DNA of 64,000 nt from Ichthyophis bannanicus (Eukaryota; Chordata; Amphibia; Gymnophiona; Ichthyophiidae): assembly GCA_033557465.1 (NCBI GenBank), contig CM066043.1:111280278-111344277 (forward strand), written 5' to 3'. The notes beneath the pieces are model-generated. The model made no database searches. It was not told where the DNA came from and worked only from the letters and a program-made list of their open reading frames with translations. Made by a program: the position numbers and the translations under genes. Of the stretch, positions 43,199 through 51,393 are shown piece by piece (within the stretch, counting starts at the first letter, position 1; each line of letters begins with the position of its first letter).

Positions 43199-43410
43199 GG
43201 AAAATTTAAAATAGAAAAAAGCTGGCTGCGGCAGAATAGAGTGTCCCGCGGGCCCCACCCTGCCCGGCAGAGTCCTCTCTTCCTGCATCTGTCCCTCCCT
43301 GCGTCAGCTTTCAGAACCGTGAAGGGAGAGTTTCCCTTTCGCAGCTCTGTTAAGCCCACCGGGGCTGATGGACAGCAGCCAGCTTTTTTTTTAATTTTAA
43401 AATTTACTTT
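43199..43410. repeat. Fold-back inside the hAT-like element
   Basis: 'aaatttaaaatagaaaaaag' with 'ctggctgc' at 43201-43228 pairs with 'gcagccagctttttttttaa' and 'ttttaaaattt' at about 43375-43406. The arms are roughly 30 bp and enclose about 150 bp. It lies between the minisatellite and the right terminus. Confidence 0.6.
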
Positions 43411-43506
43411 TAAAGCAGAATGTTTTTTGCATGGGGCCCCCTGAAACGTGGGGCCCTGTGTAAAAAAACATTCTCGCTCAATGGACGGGCCGGCCCTGGT
43501 GGTGAC

Positions 43507-44590
43507 TTGACGATCCAAAGGGATGCCCGCCTTTGCATGGGCGAAAGCGATGCAGTCCGCCACCCAAACCGAGAGGGTGCGCTTGGTGACCGCTTGCCCC
43601 TGTCTATTGGGATCATAGGTCACAAAAGGTCTGTCAGACTTGCGATGAGTCTGGGTACGCTGCAAATAGAAGGTGAGGGCCCGTTTGCAGTTGAGGGTGT
43701 GGAGAGCCGCTGATGCCTGGTCAGCATGAGGCCTCGGGAAGAACGTCGGCAGCACCATCTCTTGGTTGAGATGGAAGTCTGAAATGACCTTGGGTAGGAA
43801 TTTAGGGTGGGTACAGAGGACCACCCTGTTCTGATAAAATCTGGTGTAAGGGGTGCCAGCCATGAGCGCCTGGAGCTCACTGACTTGGCGGGCCGAGGTC
43901 TGCACCACCATGAAGGCCACCTTCCAGGATAAGTGCCGGAGCGAACACGTCACCATTGGCTCGAAAGGTGAGCGGATGAGCTGCGTGAGTACCACGTTTA
44001 AGTCCCACTCTGCTGGAGGGGGACGGATGGGTGGCTTGGATAGCAGAAGGCCCCACATGAAGCGGGAGACCAACGGCTGTCCCGAGAGAGGTTTTCCCCC
44101 GATAGGGAGATGATTAGCCGAGATGGCACTCAAATGAACTCTGACAGAGTTTGACTTCAGCCCTTCCCTTGAGAGGTGGAAGAGGTACTGGAGAACCCAC
44201 CAAACTGGGCACAAGAAGGGGAAGATCAGGTGTTCTGAGCACCAAACAGAGAAGTGTTTCTACTTAAAGGCATAAGCCCGCTTAGTGGAGTCCTTCCTCA
44301 AGGCAAGGAGGATTTCCTTGACCTCCTCCGGAAGGGCTATAGAGGCTAGGGAGACCCGTTCAGTTGCCAGGCTGTGAGAGATAGGGAGGTTAGGTTCGGG
44401 TGTAGTACCCAACCCTCCTCCCGCATTAACAGGCCACTGGCAGAGCCCAGGGAGATCGGAGGCTCCGTCGACAGCCGGAGCAGGAGCGGGAACCAAGGCT
44501 GCCAGGGCCACAAGGGGGCCACGAGGGTTAACGATGCCCTGTCCCGTTGAGCCTTAAACAGAGTCCTTTCAATGAGGGGGAAAGGAGGGA
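43507..44590 (-). pseudogene. DIRS-E tyrosine recombinase, main part
   Basis: Frame 44511-44260 carries LPEEVKEILLALRKDSTKRA followed by YAFK. After a shift, 44214-43507 has LQYLFHLSREGLKSNSVRV, VVQTSARQVSELQAL (Arg then Gln where most copies have ARR), PKVISDFHLNQEMVLPTFF, RKSDRPFVTYDPNRQG and FAHAKAGIPLDRQVT, where the hAT-like element interrupts before the HxxR box. 44590-44512 holds the last of the connecting domain (LVAPLWPWQPWFPLLLRLS). Confidence 0.82.
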
Positions 44591-44880
44591 ATGCCTTTTT
44601 GGCAAGGAGGAAGTGCAATTCCCGCTGCAGCAGAAGTTGGTGTGCGGGGAGTCGAGGAGGCTCCGCTGGAGAGAAAGGGAGTGGAAGCCTGTCAAAATTG
44701 AGGCTATAGACCTCCCGGACGACCTGGAGAGCCCAAGTGTCCGAGGTGATGAACACTCATGATGGGGCGAAGCAGGACAGGCATCCCTCCACTGGCTGCT
44801 GCATCACTGGAAGGAGAGGGGCCATGCTGCTGATGTCAAAACCCTTGAGTGGGTTGCAGGGGAGCTGGTATTTAGGCCTT
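44591..44880 (-). pseudogene. DIRS-E RT lead-in and deletion junction
   Basis: 44756-44600 reads TSDTWALQVVREVYSLNFDR and LLLQRELHFLLAKKA, matching the start of the DIRS RT frame (DIRS-A TMDTWVLQII at 7770). The same open frame then runs directly into FPPFPLIERTLFKAQRD, which in DIRS-D lies about 1.4 kb further on (FPPIPLIPKTLFKLQRD). The deletion keeps the reading frame, so a short RT-less fusion could once have been made. Confidence 0.8.
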
Positions 44881-46766
44881 TGGACCCTTTGGTTTACAGT
44901 ACCCCTGGATAGGCTTTCCCTGCGCCAGAGCAGTCGGCGTGGGGGTAGCCCGATATGGCGGATAGCCGGGATACTGGAGACCTTTTCTGGGGAAGAAGGG
45001 CTTCTTGGTTGGCTGCTTCTTCTGAAGCAGGGTAGAGGTCTTGCGGGAGATACGGGTCCTGGTAATGAACTCCATCTCGATCTCCGCAGCCTTCTCCTCC
45101 ATCGGCTTACCAAAAAGCTGTTCACCGAGGCATGGCATGTCCAGGAGCTTCTCCTGCACCCAGTGCTCCAAATCCGAGGATTGGAGCCATGCCTGGCGGC
45201 AGGCCCCAATGCCCGTGGCCACCACCCGAGCCAATGTCTCGAAGCCATCATAGGAGGTTCGAGAGATATACTTGGAGCAGTCAGCCACAGATTTCAGCAA
45301 GGCGCGGAATCTGCCGAGGGGCTCCCCTTCGAGGCCCGCGGAGAAACCAAGTTCCTTCGCCAAATCATGCAGGAACATACCAATGTACAATTGATATGCC
45401 TGGATGCGACAAGAGAACATGGAACCTTGATAGGCCTTGGGCCCAGGGCATCAAGGGCTCTCGACTCTCGGCCTGGTGGTACCGATGAGTGCGATTTCGG
45501 GCTCTTCTGCTTCTGCATGGCCAATTCCACCACCATCGAGGTATGTGGGAGCTGGGTCTTTCGGAAGCCTGGCCCACGCTGCATCTTGTACATTGTGTCA
45601 AGGCGCTTGCTCACAATGGGGACCGAGGCTGGGGCCTCCCACATGCGGAGTAGCAGCCAAGATAGAATCGGCGGTACAGGCACAGTGAGGGATTCTCTGG
45701 GTGGGGACTCGTACTGAAGAATATCGAGTTCTTCAGTACAAGGGTCCTCCTCGGTCTGGGTGACCAGGTTGAGGGCCCAAGCCATGTCCCGAATAAACAG
45801 CAAGAAAGAGGTGTCTTCGGGTGGTGAACGTCACTGGAATGCAGGTGGCGAGGGGTCCGACGGAAGATCCCTGTGGGTACGGATTTCCGGGGAGGTGTCC
45901 CGATCGAACTCCCAGTCCGAAAAATCGGTTGAGGGATCCGAGCCGGGTGGGTCGCCCTGTCCGATGGATGGCGGCCTAGAGCCGGAGGCTCTGGACGATC
46001 TTGTCTATGAAGAACAGAAGGGTAAGCGAGACCGATGTCGAGGACCCTCATGAGGCACACGGCTCTCGGGGTTTCCTGGATGGATTTAGGTGTCCCATGC
46101 AAGGGACCCGCAGTCTCTGGGCGCAAGTCAGCGAAGCTGGCCGTAAGCGCCTGCTGGGAAGCAATGAACGCAGAAACTCTGCATTTGAGTGCCAGCATAC
46201 GGGACTCCCACGCGGGCATGGGGCCCTATGATGCCAATACCGGGATCACCGGATCAGGCGTCGAGGAGGAGAGGGGATCCTCACTGGGACGACCTTCAGG
46301 AGACTGGGTGCCTTCTCCAGAGGCCTCCGTTTCCCTGCGAGGTACCTTGCAGGGCTACTCCTTGTCCGACTCTCAGGAACGCCAAAGGGGGCTAAGCGAC
46401 TACGTGCGCATGTCAGGAGCACCAGACAGTGAGTTCGAGGCCTTCTTCTTCTTGCGCCGTTCCACCTCGGGGTGCCGGCAGGAACGTGGGGCCGCAGGGA
46501 GAGAACCCACAGGAGAGACGACCGAGGGTGCCAGCGGCCTTTCGGAAAATGTCTTCGGACTTCTGCTTACGACTGAGCAACGCCTTAGAGGACATTTTCT
46601 TACAGAGTAAATAGAGCTCTGGGTCATGGTCGGCTCCCAGGCACCACAGACAACAGTCATGAGTGTCCGTAAGCGACATGTTCCTAGAGCATCTATCGCA
46701 TTTTTTAAATCCATTGGCCATGTGGGCAAAAATGAGCCCTGCGAGGTTGAAGACCCACGCGGCCAA
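44881..46766 (-). pseudogene. DIRS-E gag-like protein, fragmented
   Basis: From 46720 downward: NGFKKCDRCSRNMSLTDTHD, CLWCLGADHD and LLCKKM (the shared Cys/His module). An acid-rich linker follows, then ELDILQYESPPRESLTVPVP, LLRMWEAPASVP and MYKMQRGPGFRKTQLPH (45803-45540). After a shift, 45420-44872 has SYDGFETLARVVATGIGACR, AWLQSSDLEHWVQEK, GEQLFGKPMEEKAAE and a Lys/Pro/Tyr-rich tail. The block order equals DIRS-D. A few shifts and stops separate the parts. Confidence 0.8.
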
Positions 46767-47121
46767 CGGTTAGAGAGAAAAAAGGGCGCGTTCGAAAAGA
46801 AAAAAATAGGAAAAAATGTATCCCTGGGAGTGCTAAAAAGTAGAGCAGGGGGAGGACGGGTAGAGGACCAGTGCAACCGGAAAAAAGAGAGCCTGTTAAG
46901 GTGAGGAAAACAAGACTTTTTCCGAGGGATGAGGATGTGCGTCCGAAGGGCTTCACGGAAAAAGGGAGACTGAGCAAGATGGCACCCTTGGGCGGGAAGA
47001 GGACCACGCATGCGTGGTAGCAATCCCAAAGACTTTGAAAGCTGGGGAATTGCTCCGCACGGGCTCCGTTGGTGCCAACGTCATCCATAAGTGAGGATTG
47101 ACTTCCTGCTTTTTCCTGGAG
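46767..47121. repeat. DIRS-E leader and right terminus
   Basis: Non-coding leader between gag and the right end. It contains A-rich runs and the terminal block 'gcatgcgtggtagcaatccc' to 'cctgctttttcctggag', complementary in part to the left terminus at 40900-40990 ('attgctaccacgcatgtatg'). Confidence 0.75.
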
Positions 47122-47880
47122 AATAATCATTAAACAGTAGTATCCTCTTTGACTCATATTCTAGTGCTTTTCTCATGTGAAACTCATGCAACACCTCCTT
47201 CTCCGACCACACAAGGTACCTTGTAATAGCTGTGAGGGGCTTACCGGTATCATCTCTTTTGGGGCCCAGTTGGTGTGCATGTTCACAGCGCCATGCTGGC
47301 AGAGCAGGCGTGTGGCTCGGGCCTCGCAGCCCCAGCAGCCATTTTTGAAAGATGTCGTATAATTGTGTCTCTGTCATTGACTCACTGAGCCTGATTACCC
47401 GTAGGTGGTTTCTTCATGCCCGGTTTTCTTGTTCCTCAAGGCAGTCCAATATCTGCTGATGATCCACTACAATTCTGTCCACCTGGGCCCTGAGCCTCTC
47501 CAAGGCCTGCTCCTGGGCCCCCAGTCTGCCTTCAAACTTGGTCAGGTGCTGCAACTGTGATTCAAATTTCTCCCAAATATTATCCACAGTCGACTGCAGC
47601 TTGTTCAGTCTTCTAGTGCTGCGGAGCCACCTTGGATATTTCTGCTGCTAAATCTCCTGCCCCTTGGGCAGTCACCCAAGGGGAATTGGAGGCCATTTGG
47701 TGGGAAAACAATGCGGTTTCACAGACTTACTGTAAGCCTGTTTTCCTTACTGTAAGCCTGTTTTACTGCTGCCTGAATCCCCCACCATCTCTGACATGTC
47801 ACCCAGCTGTTCAGACACCTCTCCAAAGAATTTCTAGGGGTAAGCAGGCAACTTGCTGCTATTTTTGCTGGTTTTAGGGG
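47122..47880 (-). pseudogene. L1-like LINE piece a: ORF1 N-terminal and central part
   Basis: Minus-strand reading has a coiled-coil stretch (WEKFESQLQHLTKFEGRLGA, ERLRAQVDRIVVDHQQI), the L1 ORF1p landmark LEEQENRARRNHLRVIRLSE, then GPKRDDTGKPLTAITRYLVW and ALEYESKRILLFNDYS, the RRM/C-terminal-domain boundary. DIRS-E follows at 47121 and the protein resumes at 40829 (WREFAAVC). The 5' end of the L1 is near 47880, short of a long 5' UTR. ORF1p is the RNA chaperone of L1. Confidence 0.78.
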
Positions 47881-48434
47881 GACCCAAATCTAGAGCTTCA
47901 CCCTAACACATCTTCACCATCAGTGGTCATTGCCAGAAGCTCAAATTTAATCATTCTTCTATCCATACAATATTTCCTGTGCTACAAAACCCAAAAGCAT
48001 AACAGATTGACCACTGTGCTTAACATTTAGAAAAGTGTTTTTTTCTTCAAATTCTCTGAATTTAACTTATACGAATGTGGCTGAATTTTTTCATTTCATC
48101 AGTTCAAAGTACTTTGTTCCAAAAAATTTTCAGGCTTAGCAAGATTCTCTTTTGTATATTTTAGACCATGATTTCTGTGATGTTGTAGAAACTTTCTCCT
48201 TCTGCCAGCTCTTCCATGCATATTGTTTTTGGGAAAGCAGTGCTATACTGTGGACAAATACTTGTCAGCTAAACCTCTCTGCAGCTCATTTGCAGTGATC
48301 TGTGGCTTCTGTTTTGCAAGTCTGACCAGTTTTTGGAGTTTTATTAGAGATTTTTCTTGCCTTGTTTTCCTTGGAACTTTCATTGATTAAAAATGTCACT
48401 GACAGTTCAAATTGCCAGTTGGAAGCATTTAGAT

Positions 48435-48628
48435 CAGGAGGGCCAACTCCAGCCCTAGTGCACCATGATCCAGCCTGGTTTTCAGGATGTCCCTAATGAA
48501 TATTCATGAGATATATTTGCATACCATAAGGGGCAGTGGATGCAAATATACTTCATGAATATTTATTAGGGACGTCCTGAAAACCAAGCTGGATCATGGT
48601 GCACTAGGACCGGAGTTGGCCATCCATG
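48435..48628. mobile_element. Palindromic hAT-type MITE, 194 bp
   Basis: The two halves are reverse complements over most of their length ('ggccaactcc', 'gtgcaccatgatccagc', 'ttttcagga' and 'aatattcatgagatata' in the left arm; matching text in the right arm). An 8 bp duplication atttagat flanks it exactly (48427-48434 and 48629-48636), giving hAT superfamily by duplication length. The RNA or single strand would form a near-perfect hairpin. It inserted into the Tc1/mariner remnant. Confidence 0.9.
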
Positions 48629-48777
48629 ATTTAGATAATTGTTTTGGCTTTCCCCTGTTTTATAAGGGTGAATTATCTTCATTTCCAAAGGCTCAAGGGA
48701 GTTACTCATGGTTTCTGAAGCTAGATAGAACAAGCACTACCTGAAAGGTTAAAAGGGTCTTAATATATTTTATAGAA

Positions 48778-48975
48778 GGAAAGGAAATTAGATTTAATTC
48801 AACCCTTGTCTCAGATTTTCAAGGTGAGTTACAAGGTATAGTAGGTATTGTTCTGTCCCCAAAGGGCTTACAATCTAAGTTTGTAACTGAGGCAATAGAA
48901 GCAATGGATACAAACCCCTGGCTTCCCTGGTTCTAGCCCACTGTTCTATCCATTAGATTACTTCTACACTCACGG
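48778..48975 (-). mobile_element. tRNA-derived SINE with L2-like tail, copy 3
   Basis: On the minus strand it starts 'taatctaatggatagaaca' (A-box-like), has a B-box-like 'ggtttgtatcc', and ends in 'cttagattgtaagccctttg' and 'ggggacagaac'. The tail is related to the two SINE copies at 7150 and 14738, but the head differs, so it is a different subfamily. A G14 run adjoins its head at 48976-48990. Confidence 0.65.
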
Positions 48976-49213
48976 GGGGGGGGGGGGTCACTATTGGAAT
49001 GCTGTGTGGATTTATCCATACCTGGCTAAATAAAACTCTAAGTCAACTGACTTTTTGGGGTCTTAACAACCCTGAAAATGATAATACTAATTCAAACAGG
49101 AGGGGGGCATCTAAACTTTTAGACCTGCCATATTCACTTTTTAATCGTTTTTAATCTGTTAAATCAGAAAATAAATAGCAATTTTGCAATAAAAAGTACA
49201 GAAAGATGTTATG

Positions 49214-49594
49214 TTTAACTCTGTCCACAAAGCAATTTCTCTTAGCAAAAATAATCTTCTAATCACCACACTCAAACCAATTAAAACAATGGCTAACCAC
49301 TCTCACATACACACACTTTATCAAAGTTAAAGAGACCTCAGGATGGCTAAAAACCCTTCACTTGGCAAATATAATCACCATAGAGAATAGCAGAATATTC
49401 ACATCACCGGTCTCCAACCTCCCCCCCCTTTTTTTTTTACCAATTCCCCCTTTAATCTAATTCAATATACCTTATCCAAAAAAGTACTTTTTAGGATTTC
49501 CATTATATATTAATATAAAATATTTCAATATTTTACTATTTGTTATACCAATAACTAATAATATATTCAACAGCAGATACCAATACTAGCCCAT
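49214..49594. repeat. PLE terminal repeat, left inverted copy
   Basis: About 380 bp reverse-complementary to 55538-55915, for example 'gcagataccaatactagccc' at the inner edge against 'gggctagtattggtatctgc'. It includes 'tttggataaggt'/'accttatccaaaa' and 'ggtctccaacctcc'/'ggaggttggagacc'. Arms are roughly 90 percent alike by eye. It brackets the PLE with the distal repeat. Confidence 0.85.
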
Positions 49595-49599
49595 CTATA

Positions 49600-50307
49600 C
49601 CGCAGGACGATTCGCTTTCAGTTTTATCAAACGTGTGGGAAATGAGACCTAGACCGCAAAAGGTACCATTACTAAGTTCTTTTTGGCTTTGGCTGAATTA
49701 GCGTTAAAAAGAAACTATTTTGTGTACAAAAATGAACTTTTTCAACAAATTTCGGGCACTGCGATGGGTGCAACATTTGCACCGTCTTTAGCAAATTTAT
49801 ATATGCATTTTTTTGAAGAAAAGTGGGTCAATTTTTCAATTTATGCACCCTTTGTAATGAGATGGTATAGGTATATTGATGATATTTTCCTATTATGGTG
49901 TAGTACGCGGGAGCATTTGAACAACCTTTATGACTATTTGAATGGCTGTGACAGTAACATCGAGTTTGAAATGAGTGTTCAAGAGCAATCGATCCATTTT
50001 TTGGATCTGAAGGTTATTAAAACAGACAGTGCATTTTTTACTACGATTTATACAAAACCTACTGATTGGAATACTGTCTTACATTTCTTTAGTTTACATC
50101 CAGAACATTTGAAGCAAAGTCTTCCATATTCTCAACTATTACACTGTCGTCATATACACTCATCTGACAGTGAGTTTAAAGTGCAGGCAAGAAGTGTGAT
50201 CTCTAAGTTTAAACGACGAAGATATCCTGATTCTATTCTTCAAAAGGCGTATAAAAAAGCACGGTTTAATCACCGCGAATGGCTACTGATGCCTAAGCAA
50301 CATGAAC
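49600..50307 (+). pseudogene. Penelope-like reverse transcriptase, 5'-truncated
   Basis: 49683-50324 encodes the C-terminal half of a PLE RT: QISGTAMGATFAPSLANLYM, MRWYRYIDDIFLLW (catalytic YIDD), HFLDLKVIK, TTIYTKPTDWNTVLHFFS and SLPYSQLLHCRHI. These are standard PLE blocks and set it apart from LINE RTs. The fingers and the early palm are missing upstream, where the inverted terminal repeat begins instead. The frame is open to the point where CR1-3 is inserted at about 50308 (PKQHEQQR), and the gene resumes at about 54465. Confidence 0.9.
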
Positions 50308-51180
50308 AACAGAGAGGTACATAGACGAGACCTACAGGGATATAGTCCTGAAGTCCCAACTCCAGTCTGGCAGCATCCCTGTTGCCATGGAGGAGAGAGG
50401 TCACGTGACAGGAGAGCATCACGCTGGTGTGGCAGGAAGTGATCCTGGAACTAGGCCCTGTCCTCCAGGTGATGTAAGTGATGTACATAGTTCTACTTGT
50501 TCCCCAGGTTCTGATTTCCTTGTTTTACTGTAAGTCCAATGTAACCCCACACTGGACATTTGAGTTATCTGTAAACCGCGCTGAAGTAAAATAGTGCGGT
50601 ATATAAAAAATTCTAAATAAAATAAAAATTCTAAATAAATGTAAAACCCTCTCGCACTGAGGAAGTTTCTCCAGGGCCATGTGCCCATGAGGGAAGGGTT
50701 AGGACAGCCGTTATAGTTGGTGATTCGATCATTAGGCATGTAGATAGCTGGGTGGCTGGTGGACGTGAGGATCACCTGGTAACATGCCTGCCTGGTGCGA
50801 AGGTAGCGGACCTCATGCGCCACCTAGATAAAGTCTTAGATAATGCTGGGGAGGAGTCTGCTGTCTTGATACATGTTGGTACCAATGACATAGGAAAATG
50901 CGGTAGGGAGGTTCTGGAGGCTAAATTTAGACTTTTAGGTAGGAAGTTGAAATCCAGAACTTCCAGGGTAGCGTTCTCCGAAATGCTTCCCATTCCACGC
51001 GCAGGATCCAAAAGGCAGGCAGAGCTCCGGAGTCTCAATACGTGGATGAGACAATGGTGCAGAGATGAGGGTTTTGGATTTGTTAGGAACTGGGGAACAT
51101 TCTGGGGAAAGGAGGGGCTCTTCGAAGGGATGGGCTTCACCCTAACCGGGATGGAACCAGGCTGCTGGCATTAGCCTTTA
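50308..51180 (+). pseudogene. CR1-3 ORF1, esterase-like domain
   Basis: The upstream part matches the CR1-1 ORF1 (IDETYRDIVLKSQLQSG, AMEERGHVTGEHHAGVAGSD). A LINE-tail stub interrupts it at 50481. After that the reading is VRTAVIVGDSIIRHVDSW with the nucleophile Ser block, VLIHVGTNDIGKCGREVLEA with the oxyanion-hole type GTND, and SEMLPIPRAGSKRQAELRSL. Near 51120 the FEGMGFTLTG region replaces the DGLHL catalytic Asp/His block seen in CR1-1, because of a shift or loss. The SGNH-type esterase of CR1 ORF1 is known; its role in the cycle is unsettled. Confidence 0.85.
50481..50640 (+). mobile_element. LINE 3' stub inside CR1-3 ORF1
   Basis: The inserted text ends 'gtaaaccgcgctgaagtaaa' then 'atagtgcggtatataaaaaa' and an (aaat)n-like tail, the same 3' end as at 23820-23890. 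CR1 ORF1 reads CPPGDV up to it and KPSRTEE beyond it (compare CPPGDVKPSRTEE in CR1-1). The short flanking repeat is of the type 'gta'. Confidence 0.75.
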
Positions 51181-51393
51181 AAAAGGAGATAGAGCAGCTT
51201 TTAAACTAGATAATAGGGGAAAGCCGACAGTCACACAAGAACGCCTGGTTCGGAAGAATGTATCCTTGAAGGATACTACCAAAAGCAGAGAGGTTCCAAA
51301 AAAGAGTAAAGTAGCCCAAATGCCCTCGAGTATGGAGCAGACGGAGCTTAAAGATCCCAAATTACCAATGCCTACACCAATAGCCAGATTAAT

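Larger units (their letters stand above)
41536..43498. mobile_element. hAT-like non-autonomous element, 1,963 bp
   Basis: It starts caggggcggcc and ends ggccggccctg, an imperfect terminal inverted repeat of hAT type (CAGGG...). It is flanked by 8 bp direct repeats gcagtgac (41528-41535) and gtggtgac (43499-43506), differing at two positions. Eight-base duplications are the hAT signature. No transposase frame was seen. Inside are an AT-rich left part (41600-42470), a tandem repeat (42480-43196) and a fold-back near the right end. It splits the DIRS-E YR gene. Confidence 0.75.
40830..47121 (-). mobile_element. DIRS-E, RT-deleted DIRS element with nested hAT
   Basis: Left terminus 'agcatagttactcacctg' is at 40831, ICR at 41096-41205, and right terminus '...ttcctgctttttcctggag' ends near 47121. 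Both flanks are consecutive parts of one L1 ORF1, so the insertion point is exact. On the minus strand it keeps gag (46730-44880), the RT lead-in (44756-44600), then jumps directly to the end of the connecting domain (FPPFPLIERTLFKAQRD, near 44590) and YR (44560-41360). RT core and RNase H are missing. A hAT-like element (41536-43498) interrupts YR. Confidence 0.9.
47881..49135 (-). mobile_element. Tc1/mariner-like element, part with transposase N terminus
   Basis: The remnant reads on the minus strand toward 47900. Its nucleotide text ('cccaaaagcataacagatt', 'aaagtactttgttccaaaa' and 'tttcaggcttagcaag') resembles the reverse strand of a vertebrate Tc1/mariner family. Translation gives only scattered matches, for example SVMLLGF-like for SVMVWGC near 47960. 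The right terminus near 49110-49130 ('ctaaacttttagacctgcc') partly mirrors 'gcaaacgtttaggcagccc' at 14490. Subtracting nested pieces, the two halves sum to about 1.4 kb, the normal size. A MITE and a SINE are inserted. Confidence 0.6.

Noticed and set aside
43150..44214. Open frame of 354 codons that looks like one protein
   Set aside because: Its C-terminal 130 residues are read-through into the hAT-like element; only the first part is recombinase.
44737..45717. 326-codon plus-strand open frame
   Set aside because: It lies antisense to the DIRS-E gag, has no domain, and gag blocks are clearly on the other strand.
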